From: JAXLWB01 sp046328715
GTDB taxonomy: Bacteria; Chloroflexota; Anaerolineae; Caldilineales; Caldilineaceae
DNA: 64,000 nucleotides
Direction of reading: 5' to 3'
Assembly: GCA_046328715.1 (NCBI GenBank)
Contig: JAXLWB010000038.1
Coordinates: 39,728-103,727, forward strand
This document shows, piece by piece, positions 51,669 to 58,911 of this stretch. Each line of letters starts with the position of its first letter. Within the stretch, counting starts at the first letter, position 1. Both the position numbers and the translations under genes were made by a program. A model generated the notes under the pieces. It worked only from the letters and a program-made list of their open reading frames with translations, searched no databases and had not been told where the DNA came from.

Positions 51669-52850
51669 ATGTGGCAAGGATGGATCGGAATCGTTCTGTT
51701 GCTGATTTTGGGCGAGCGGCTGCTGAAGTATCTGCTTGTCCGCCGTTTTTTTGCGCGCTCACTGCCCGTCAGCCAACGAGGGAAGACGGCGATGATTTCG
51801 ATCTTGCAGCCGATTCTGAGCGGCGATCCGACCTTGTGGCATTGTCTTGCACGCAACCTTTCTGCCCAGAGCAACTATGAGCGCGAGTTTCTCTGGCTGG
51901 TGGATGAGAATGATCCGGTTGCCATCGAGGGTTGCCAACAGTTGATCGACCACCATCCAACTATCAACGTCCGTATGCTCATTTATCCCCCGCCGCCGAA
52001 TGGTGTAAATCCCAAAACTTTCAAGCTGATTGCTGGTCTGCGTCAGGCCACGGGGGAATGGGTGGCGGTGCTGGATGATGACACGATGTTGCCCGACCAA
52101 GCCTGGGAGCAGGCGCTTCCTTATCTCGAACAGCCGGGCGTTGGGTTGGTCTTTGGGCTTCCTTATTATGTCAACTTTAGCAATCGCTGGTCGGCGCTGG
52201 TGGCGGCTTTTGTCAATGGTTTCTCGCTGCTCACCTATGTGCCTTACACTTTTGTGCATGAACCCTTGACGATCAATGGCATGTTCTATCTGCTCAAACG
52301 GAGTACGCTGGATGCGATTGGTGGTTTTGTGGGGCTGGAAACACAGTTGTGTGACGATTATGCGGTCGCTCAGCACTTGCGCACGCATGGCTATCAGATC
52401 GTGCAGACGCCGCTGCGCCACGCCATCAGCACCCAGGTCGGCGATTGGCGTCACTATCTGCGCATTATGACGCGCTGGCTGATCTTTCCCCAGGTCTCGG
52501 TGATGCGCAGTGCGGCTTGGGGCGAACAGTGGCTCTTTTACCTTTTCGCCTTTGTGCCAACCTTCGTTCCGCTGCTACTGCTGATCTTGACCCTGTTGCA
52601 GCCAACTGGAATCATGTTGAGTATTCTGCTTGGCTATTGTGCGCTGAGCGGAACAATCGCCTGGGATCTCAATCGGCGCTATCTTCAACGAGCAACGCCA
52701 GCTTGGGCATTGCCACTGTTGGTGTTAATGTATTTTCTGCTACCGTTGCACACGCTGTGGGCGTTGTTGGCTCCCCGTCGCATCAACTGGCGTGGACATA
52801 TTATGGCGGTGCAGAAGGATGGCGGTTTCTCGTTTGTGGAGCGGCGGTAG
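51669..52850 (+). CDS. GT2-family membrane glycosyltransferase (second copy type)
   Basis: A 393-residue paralogue of the preceding enzyme with an N-terminal membrane segment ('GWIGIVLLLILGERLL'). GT2 signatures are 'AMISILQPILSGDPTLW', 'TGEWVAVLDDDTMLPD' (DxD), 'GLVFGLPYYVNF', 'LTINGMFYLLKRSTL', 'TQLCDDYAVAQHLRTHGYQIVQTP', and 'HYLRIMTRWLIFPQ' (RW motif). Three C-terminal hydrophobic stretches follow. With its neighbour and the divergent GT1, it probably builds glycolipids for the cell envelope. The two GT2 proteins share layout but differ enough to have different acceptors. Confidence 0.85.
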   Translation: MWQGWIGIVLLLILGERLLKYLLVRRFFARSLPVSQRGKTAMISILQPILSGDPTLWHCLARNLSAQSNYEREFLWLVDENDPVAIEGCQQLIDHHPTINVRMLIYPPPPNGVNPKTFKLIAGLRQATGEWVAVLDDDTMLPDQAWEQALPYLEQPGVGLVFGLPYYVNFSNRWSALVAAFVNGFSLLTYVPYTFVHEPLTINGMFYLLKRSTLDAIGGFVGLETQLCDDYAVAQHLRTHGYQIVQTPLRHAISTQVGDWRHYLRIMTRWLIFPQVSVMRSAAWGEQWLFYLFAFVPTFVPLLLLILTLLQPTGIMLSILLGYCALSGTIAWDLNRRYLQRATPAWALPLLVLMYFLLPLHTLWALLAPRRINWRGHIMAVQKDGGFSFVERR

Positions 52851-52880
52851 AGGAATGACTGTATTTACGCTTGTCGTTCA

Positions 52881-52919
52881 GTAATTGCGGTAATTGGTAA
52901 TTACGCAATTACCCAATAC
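52881..52919. repeat. Small palindrome of reiterated GTAATT words
   Basis: GTAATTGCGGTAATTGGTAA faces TTACGCAATTACCCAATACC. It has the same construction as the block at 12020-12060. It ends 57 bp before the AlaX start. Confidence 0.68.
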
Positions 52920-52975
52920 CTATTTCCAGCGTACAAACTGTTCAGTTTCATTTGGAGACCTACAGTACACATACC

Positions 52976-53707
52976 ATGTCGAGCAAACCAACCATTCGCC
53001 TCTATTGGCAAGATGATACCTGTTTTGAAAATTTAGCCACCGTGCTTGAGATTCAGGAGAATCGGCTGGCAGTGGATCGTACCTGTTTTTTCCCTGGCGG
53101 CGGCGGTCAACCTGCGGATGAGGGTACGCTTGTGCTGCCAAGTGGTGAATCTATCGGGATCACTACGATGCAGGCCGGGGATGAGGGCGTCTTGTGGCAC
53201 ATTTGTGAGAAGCCCTTGTCTGTTGATCTGGTCGGCCAGTCGGTGACGCTGAGGCTCAATCAGCAGCGGCGGCTCTTGTTGATGCGCTATCACACGGTGT
53301 TGCACATCCTCAACACGACCGTCCTGCAACAGTATGATGGCTGGATTACCGGGGTGCAGATTGGTACCGAGCAGTCGCGCATTGACTTCAAGTGGGAGGG
53401 TTTTTCACCCGCGCTCTGCGGTGAGGTAGAGACGATGGTCAACCGCGTGATCGAGGAGGATCATCTGCTCAAATCCTACTTTGTGAGCGAAGCTGAATTC
53501 CAGCAGCGAAGCGACCTGTTGCGGACGCTCGAAGCCAAGCCGCCGATCATCAATGGGCAGGTGCGCGTGGTCGAAATTGAAGGCTTTGATGCTCAAGCCT
53601 GTGGCGGAACCCACGTTCATCGTACCAGCGAGGTGGGCAGGTTCTCGATCTGGCGCACCGAAAACAAGGGTAAAATTAATAAGCGGTTGTATGTGCGACT
53701 GGCGTAA
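52976..53707 (+). CDS. alaX: Alanyl-tRNA editing protein (AlaX type)
   Basis: A 243-residue free-standing editing domain related to that of AlaRS, which removes wrongly attached serine (or glycine) from alanyl-tRNA. Seen: 'CFFPGGGGQPADEG' (second-domain-like loop), 'LLMRYHTVLHILN' (HxxxH zinc pair), and 'QACGGTHVHRTSEVGRF' (CxxxH zinc pair). Long enough to include the N-terminal beta-barrel of type II AlaX. ATG at 52976; an in-frame codon at 52952 would add 8 residues. It is transcribed in the same direction as the GT2 genes but is unrelated in function. Confidence 0.9.
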   Translation: MSSKPTIRLYWQDDTCFENLATVLEIQENRLAVDRTCFFPGGGGQPADEGTLVLPSGESIGITTMQAGDEGVLWHICEKPLSVDLVGQSVTLRLNQQRRLLLMRYHTVLHILNTTVLQQYDGWITGVQIGTEQSRIDFKWEGFSPALCGEVETMVNRVIEEDHLLKSYFVSEAEFQQRSDLLRTLEAKPPIINGQVRVVEIEGFDAQACGGTHVHRTSEVGRFSIWRTENKGKINKRLYVRLA

Positions 53708-53710
53708 TCA

Positions 53711-53771
53711 GACAGGAAGACAAGAAGACAAGAAGACAGGAAGATTTACGAGTTCATTCTGTCTTCCTGTC
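53711..53771. repeat. Intergenic palindrome, GAAGACAAG-word family (copy 2)
   Basis: GACAGGAAGAC at 53711-53721 pairs with GTCTTCCTGTC at 53761-53771. The left side goes on as GACAAGAAGACAAGAAGACA at a 9-bp period. It lies between convergent stops at 53707 and 53783. Confidence 0.78.
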
Positions 53772-53782
53772 CGGTATTTCTT

Positions 53783-54808
53783 CTAATAATTCCTCTGAAA
53801 CGTGACTGTCCAGCTATAGTGACCATAACAACCGCGGTTGGACACAAAACTCTCGCAACTGGTCTGATCCGTGCAGTAGTGGGCAGCAATCAAGTCCGGA
53901 AAGGGAATCACATCGGGCCGAGTGACCAAGCCGGTGGCAACTTCACTGCTGGCTTCACGCCCGTCTGCATCGCGTAGCACCGCCACATCCTGTCCGGAAC
54001 CGAGCACAAACTCGGCATTGCCGTCGCCCTTGCCCTGCGAACCAGTGACAAAGATTTCTTTGGCGCCATATTGCACCTGAACGGCGACCCCATTAATACG
54101 GACGCCATTTGGATCGACCACGGTTACGACCAATTGACGCTTTTCCCCACAGATGACCGATTCCCCATTGAGCCATCCACCATTTTCATAGACCTCCCAC
54201 AGTCGCTTCTCGATCACTCGGAAGCTGGGCGCATCGGTCGTGGCTGGTTGTGGAGTGGGCGCTGCGGTGGCCTCGGCAACAACCTCAGCAGGCGTGGGTG
54301 AATTTTCCACTTCGACCGTGGGTGCTTGGGTTGGTGTGGCGGTGGCTGGCGGTGGCGGTGCATCGACCACGGCAATTGCTGCTACGGGACCTTGCGCTTG
54401 TACCAGCGGCGCATAGACCCAACCAGTTGTGCCGTCGGCCAGTGTGACTTGCCACCAACTCTCGTCCAGATTTTTACCTGTTACCTCGGCGGTGGCACCC
54501 GTTTGTAGCGCATTGATCACGGGATAATCGGTGCCGGGGCCGCTGCGGACATTGATCGATTTGCTGGCGCTGACCTGCGGTGTCGAAGGCGGGGTATCAG
54601 TTGGCGACGGCAATGCCAAAGCGACTTGGGCGGTAGATGGGGCCGGAGTAGCCGTCGGCAAGGGCAGCGCAACCTCGGCAGATTTGATCGGTTGACACCC
54701 TGCAAGCAGAGCGAACAAGGTACTGAGCAAAAGTGCAAAGCGCACCGTTTGCTTGGTCTTTGCAAAAAAGTGAACAGAAGTGAGTATATGATAATATCGA
54801 TTGAACAT
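53783..54808 (-). CDS. SH3-domain lipoprotein
   Basis: A 341-residue lipoprotein from ATG 54808, with signal 'TVRFALLLSTLFALLAGC' (lipobox LAGC). A T/P/S-rich linker leads to a bacterial SH3 domain ('KSINVRSGPGTDYPVINALQTGATAEVTGKNLDESWWQVTLADGTTGWVYA'), a second P/T/A linker, and a C-terminal domain of about 135 residues ('VIEKRLWEVYENGGWLNGESVICGEKRQLVVTVVDPNGVRINGVAVQV'), probably Ig-like and ending in four cysteines (HYCTDQTSCESF..RGCYGH). SH3 domains of this type bind peptidoglycan or protein partners outside the cell. The start is not certain; an upstream in-frame ATG exists at 54844. Confidence 0.8.
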   Translation of the reverse strand: MFNRYYHILTSVHFFAKTKQTVRFALLLSTLFALLAGCQPIKSAEVALPLPTATPAPSTAQVALALPSPTDTPPSTPQVSASKSINVRSGPGTDYPVINALQTGATAEVTGKNLDESWWQVTLADGTTGWVYAPLVQAQGPVAAIAVVDAPPPPATATPTQAPTVEVENSPTPAEVVAEATAAPTPQPATTDAPSFRVIEKRLWEVYENGGWLNGESVICGEKRQLVVTVVDPNGVRINGVAVQVQYGAKEIFVTGSQGKGDGNAEFVLGSGQDVAVLRDADGREASSEVATGLVTRPDVIPFPDLIAAHYCTDQTSCESFVSNRGCYGHYSWTVTFQRNY

Positions 54809-54896
54809 GCCCCGCATCATATACTGGAGTGGTGGAATGCTCAAGGTGGTAGTTGGGCAGAAATCATTTCATATGGCTTGCTTATTGCTGTAAATA

Positions 54897-55307
54897 CTAC
54901 TCTTTCGCTTTGCGCTGATATCGTGCCGTAGCGATCGCATGGGCCTCGCCAATCAACTTCTTTGTAACTTCAACGTTTTCACCAGAAGGATTGAGGATGC
55001 ACACAAAGTGCTGCCGCGCATACTCTGGGTGAGGAAGGAAGACATTTAGCTGCGTATAATCAATTGCTTCCTCGCTGGATTTACCAATCAGTTGCTGAAA
55101 AGTTTCTTTGCTGACGCCGATATTGAGGCGGAAAACATCTTCACGGTTAAGGTTAGAGACCTTATCGTACTCATTGTCGGAGTTAGCGATGGTGACAAAC
55201 GACAAGCGATGGTCGTCGCCGACGAAGTAGAAGAGGTAGCCAAAGTTCTCTTCTTGCTGGACATTCTCCAAGCTGCTGATAAAGGTTTCGAGTTCTGGTT
55301 GGTTCAT
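54897..55307 (-). CDS. DUF6194-family protein
   Basis: A 136-residue protein. 'GYLFYFVGDDHRLSFVTIANSDNEYDKVSNLNREDVFRLNIGVSKETFQQLIG' followed by 'TQLNVFLPHPEYARQHFVCILNPSGENVEVTKKLIGEAHAIA' is the pattern of DUF6194, a cytoplasmic family of unknown function found widely in actinobacteria and Chloroflexota. Its start overlaps the stop of the LLM-class gene by ATGA (55304-55307), so the two are coupled. Confidence 0.8.
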   Translation of the reverse strand: MNQPELETFISSLENVQQEENFGYLFYFVGDDHRLSFVTIANSDNEYDKVSNLNREDVFRLNIGVSKETFQQLIGKSSEEAIDYTQLNVFLPHPEYARQHFVCILNPSGENVEVTKKLIGEAHAIATARYQRKAKE

Positions 55308-56236
55308 TGTCTCCTCCTATCGTTCAATGCTGGCACCACCTCACTGACAAGTAGCTCCAGTGTAGTCAAATTTGGAAACCCACCACAGTCGACCATGAAA
55401 TAATCGACGCCCAGGTCGATAAAGGGGTGCATTTGCTCAACCAATTGCCTGGGCGTACCAACAAAGTTGAAATCCTCCTCATCCATACAATAGCGCGTCC
55501 CCGCCACGCGTTTTGCTTCTGCCTCGGTTGGAGCACAGACACAGCCGCCGCCCCACGAGCGCTGCACTGTCGCCGGATCCCGGCCTACCTCGGCGCAGGC
55601 GCGCTCAAATTCCTTTACCAAGCCTTTATATTTCTGGATACCGGTCGATGACACGTTCCACCCGTCGGCGTATCTCGCCGTCAAGCGCAACATCTTCGGC
55701 CCGAATGCACCGATGATGATGGGCGGGATCGGATCTGGCTTTGGCTCACAGTAGGCGTCGGTGACTCGATGATACGTTCCTACAAAGTTAGCCTTCTTTT
55801 CCGTCCACAGCGCTTTGATAATTTGGATCGTCTCCTCCAATTGTTGCACTCGTACACCAGCGGGTGGAAAATCGTACCCATAGGCATGGTATTCTTCCTT
55901 GTGCCACCCTGCACCAATGCCCAAAAGGAACCGTCCGCCACTGAGAAATTGTAGTGTTGCGCCCATCTTGGCCAGTAGCGCTGGGTTACGAAACGACTGG
56001 CACAGCACGGTATGGCCAAACTTAAGCTGCGGATGGAGAGCCGCCATATAGCTCAGTGCGGTGAAACCTTCGAGTACGTCCGTATCACCAAACTGCAGAT
56101 GGTCAATAAACCAGGCCGAATCGAAATGTCCGTGGACTGTATTGAGCGCTTGATTGAGATTGTCAATGAAAGTTGCCCGGTACGTCTTGTCCAACTGGTC
56201 GGCAGGCATTGTAAAGCCAAATCGGATCTGTGGCAT
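55304..56236 (-). CDS. LLM-class (F420-dependent type) oxidoreductase (2)
   Basis: A 310-residue luciferase-like enzyme. Seen: 'IRFGFTMPADQ', 'FDSAWFIDHLQFGDTDVLEGFTALSYMAALHPQLKFGHTVLCQSFRNPALLAKMGATLQFLSGGRFLLGIGAGWHKEEYHAYGYDFP', and 'PPIIIGAFGPKMLRLTARYADGWN'. The cofactor is probably F420 by family resemblance. It heads a pair with DUF6194 and is divergent from the hydrolase-like gene at 56488. The 250-bp gap between them shows no clear element. Confidence 0.87.
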   Translation of the reverse strand: MPQIRFGFTMPADQLDKTYRATFIDNLNQALNTVHGHFDSAWFIDHLQFGDTDVLEGFTALSYMAALHPQLKFGHTVLCQSFRNPALLAKMGATLQFLSGGRFLLGIGAGWHKEEYHAYGYDFPPAGVRVQQLEETIQIIKALWTEKKANFVGTYHRVTDAYCEPKPDPIPPIIIGAFGPKMLRLTARYADGWNVSSTGIQKYKGLVKEFERACAEVGRDPATVQRSWGGGCVCAPTEAEAKRVAGTRYCMDEEDFNFVGTPRQLVEQMHPFIDLGVDYFMVDCGGFPNLTTLELLVSEVVPALNDRRRQ

Positions 56237-56487
56237 CGTATCTTCCGTAAATCCTATGTACCCAACACCTTACCGTTCACAAGCAGTCAATTGTGCCGCT
56301 TATTGGGTGGTTTGGGATCTGTTACTTCCCCTGGATAATACCTTATGTCCTCACGTCTTGTAATCAATCTGCATTACATTTGCTGACCAGATGGATACAT
56401 TGACTCAATCCCCTGCCTAGCATGATAATTTCCAATATCCAATGTTACACGACCGCAACGGACAAATCAAAGGGAGCGTGCTTGCAG

Positions 56488-57354
56488 ATGATCGGGGTAT
56501 TGTTACAGGTACTAGCATGGTTATTGGGGATCATTTTACTTGTCATTCTTTTACTATTGGCCTATCCACTCGTCGAAATTCTGATCTGGCGGCGGCTCTG
56601 GCTGCGACGACTGCGTCAATCTGCACACCAGTCTCACACGAACTGGTCCACCGCCGTCATCTATCTCTCTGGCATCAGCCACTTTGCCAGTCCCGATCTG
56701 TTGCGCCAACAGGTTACGATGTTGAAACAGGTGGCCAAAGTAGCCAAGCCAGAGCGAATGCTCACCGTCGCCTTCCCCTACGAAGCTGAGACCGCCAAGG
56801 AGTTTCAGCGTTATGATCTCTGGCGTCGGCTTGGCTGGAAGTCAACGCCATTGATTATCTTCTCCCTGCGCAATTTTGAACAGGCTGCCCTGGCCAATAT
56901 GTTTCCCAACTGGTATGGTCGAGTGGTTGCCGATTGTATTGCCGCCCGACTCGGTGACAGCAACAAAGCACAGCGTTTGATCGTGATCGGCAACAGCGCC
57001 GGTGGATCGATCCTACTCAGCGCGGCGCCCTTCTTGTGTGAGCGCTGGCCAGGGCTGAAGATTACCGCCATCATGTGTGGCGGCGTCTACGGCAGCAGCA
57101 AGGGCTTTGAAAGTGTTGAGCGCTTTCACCAATTGCTGGGATCACGCGATGGTTGGGTTGACTTCGGCATCTCGATCACCCCTAGTCGCCGTTGGCCCAG
57201 AGGGCCGCTGCCTAAAGCGCAAGCCGAAGGACGCTATCAGGAACATCAGATTGGCGACATGGGGCACTTTGGCACGGAGGGCTACTATAGCGATAAGTAT
57301 GTCCAGGTGACGAGCCGCTACATTGCATCGCTTTTGTCCGAGAAAAAGGAATAA
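56488..57354 (+). CDS. Membrane-anchored alpha/beta-hydrolase-like protein
   Basis: A 288-residue protein with one N-terminal membrane segment ('MIGVLLQVLAWLLGIILLVILLLLAYPLVEIL') and a soluble domain. 'RLIVIGNSAGGSILLSAAPFL' gives a nucleophile elbow GNSAGG (GxSxG). 'HQIGDMGHFGTEGYYSD' near the end offers the His. The middle does not match a named hydrolase I recognise, so the substrate is unknown. Start options: ATG 56488, or TTG 56482 which has AAAGGGAG at a better distance, or an upstream ATG at 56422. It is followed directly by the tandem repeat array at 57361. Confidence 0.65.
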   Translation: MIGVLLQVLAWLLGIILLVILLLLAYPLVEILIWRRLWLRRLRQSAHQSHTNWSTAVIYLSGISHFASPDLLRQQVTMLKQVAKVAKPERMLTVAFPYEAETAKEFQRYDLWRRLGWKSTPLIIFSLRNFEQAALANMFPNWYGRVVADCIAARLGDSNKAQRLIVIGNSAGGSILLSAAPFLCERWPGLKITAIMCGGVYGSSKGFESVERFHQLLGSRDGWVDFGISITPSRRWPRGPLPKAQAEGRYQEHQIGDMGHFGTEGYYSDKYVQVTSRYIASLLSEKKE

Positions 57355-57360
57355 CACATG

Positions 57361-57688
57361 CCGTCCCCTTACTAACGTGCGGGGTTCTGAGTGGATTTCA
57401 GAGCCGTTAGCGTTAGCGTACGGTACGTTTGGGTGGGGTCAGCGTCGATGATGTTAATGTCGCCGTCCCCTTACTGACGTGCGGGGTTCTGAGTGAATTT
57501 CGGAGCCGTTAGCGCACGGTACGTTTGGGTGGGGTCAGTGTCGATGATGTTAATGTCGCCGTCCCCTTACTGACGTGCGGGGTTCTGAGTGGATTTCAGA
57601 GCCGTTAGCGTTAGCGTACGGTACGTTTGGGTGGGGTCAGTGTCGATGATGTTAATGTCGCCGTCCCCTTACTGACGTGCGGGGTTCT
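57361..57688. repeat. Tandem array of ~100-bp units (CCGTCCCCTTACTGACGTGC)
   Basis: Units start at 57361, 57463, 57559 and 57661, i.e. spacing 102, 96 and 102. The 96-bp unit lacks one TTAGCG of a doubled GTTAGCGTTAGCG. Each unit has CCGTCCCCTTACTGACGTGC, then GGGGTTCTGAGTGGATTTC, then a GTACGGTACGTTTGGGTGGGG segment and GTCGATGATGTTAATGTC. The last unit is cut off after GGGGTTCTG and supplies the final codons and stop (57669-57671) of the LLM gene on the reverse strand. A single core occurs at 20236. Confidence 0.9.
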
Positions 57689-58520
57689 GCTGGGGCGGCC
57701 CTTGGCGAATCCGTTTCAACACGCCTTCCCGATCATCCGACCAGCGCGCTTCAATCCACCAGGTAACGCCAGCCTCTTGAAAGGGTTGCAATTTTGCCGT
57801 TGTCTGGGCTGGATCGTCGCCCGGGGTTTCACCCTCAATGACGATATCAAAAGGTGTGGCAAGTGTGCGCCGCTGTTCGATCCAGGCTTTCATCTGGCGC
57901 AACAGTTCAGGGGTGAGGGCATTGCGAACATCGTCGGCACCCCATTCACTTTGTCCCGCAGGTGGTAAGACGTGGGGCAATAAGCCATCACAACGTGCCG
58001 CCCGCGCCATCGACTTCTGGCTAAACCAGGCACCAACCACCCAAATTGGGATGCGCGGCTGTTGCATCGAAGCGGGACCACCGCCAAACTCGTCAATCGG
58101 AAAGTGCTTGCCCGCATAACCTGAAGCTTTCCCGCTCCATAGGTTGGTCAAGATGTCGATAGTTTCATCCAAACGTTCGGCACGCAGTTTGCGATCGGTC
58201 TCTGCACCGATCTGTCGCCAGCCAGGAAAATCGGTCGCACCCAATCCCAATGCCACAATCGCCCGCCCCTGGGAGAGTTGATCGATGCTCAACATTTCGC
58301 TTGCCAGCTTCCACGGTTGCCGACGCGGCGCTGGTGTTAGCATTGTACCCATGCGGATTCGTTCCGTGCGGGCAGCGATTGCCCCCATCGTCACATACGG
58401 ATCGCTGCTATAGATGCCTTCCCATAGAAAAACACCATCCCAGCCTGCCTTCTCTGCCTCCAGTGCTGTCTGCAACTGCTCATCGGCACTGCCGCCTGTG
58501 ATGACCACGCCGTAGTTCAT
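57669..58520 (-). CDS. LLM-class flavin-dependent oxidoreductase (3)
   Basis: A 283-residue luciferase-like enzyme, distinct from the other two: 'WDGVFLWEGIYSSDPYVTMGAIAARTERIRMGTMLTPAPRRQPWKLASEMLSIDQLSQGRAIVALGLGATDFPGW', 'LRAERLDETIDILTNLWSG' and 'PRIPIWVVGAWFSQKSMARAARCDGLLP'. The last ten residues (QGPPQQNPARQ region) and the stop lie in the tandem repeat array, so the native end was probably replaced. Cofactor and substrate unknown. Confidence 0.86.
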   Translation of the reverse strand: MNYGVVITGGSADEQLQTALEAEKAGWDGVFLWEGIYSSDPYVTMGAIAARTERIRMGTMLTPAPRRQPWKLASEMLSIDQLSQGRAIVALGLGATDFPGWRQIGAETDRKLRAERLDETIDILTNLWSGKASGYAGKHFPIDEFGGGPASMQQPRIPIWVVGAWFSQKSMARAARCDGLLPHVLPPAGQSEWGADDVRNALTPELLRQMKAWIEQRRTLATPFDIVIEGETPGDDPAQTTAKLQPFQEAGVTWWIEARWSDDREGVLKRIRQGPPQQNPARQ

Positions 58521-58911
58521 AGGTAGCTCCTTGTTGATGCACTAAACGATGATTGAATTTTTCCAGAATAGCAGGAAAAGAGGACGAAAACTGTCATCTA
58601 TTCAACTTGTTTCTTCATTACTATCATTGCCTATTGACCGCAAATTCTTTCGTCAGGTACAATGGGCCTACTGCCTCCCTGAGAATATCGAACTGGCAAA
58701 AATCTCCTCGCATTACAAATCGGACTTGAGTATTAGGACTTTCACAAGACAAACATGCATTTTGTAGAACAAGATAATTTCTTGTTCGTTTTCGGATGAC
58801 ACAGTGCACAAGAAAATATCTTGTGCTACAGTCAAAAACCAGCGTCTTGCGTATGTCCCAAGTGAATAAAATCTACGTCGCACATCACGACTTTCTGAAG
58901 TGAGGAACAAC
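58521..58911. other. Gap with one palindrome
   Basis: 391 bp between divergent genes. The only structure I see is GCACAAGA (58806-58813) facing TCTTGTGC (58819-58826), about 85 bp before the GH13 start; it could be an operator or leader stem. No open frame in the gap has recognisable features. Confidence 0.4.

Noticed and set aside
57361..57688. ~100-bp tandem units considered as a CRISPR array
   Set aside because: Units are nearly identical along their whole length with no unique spacers.
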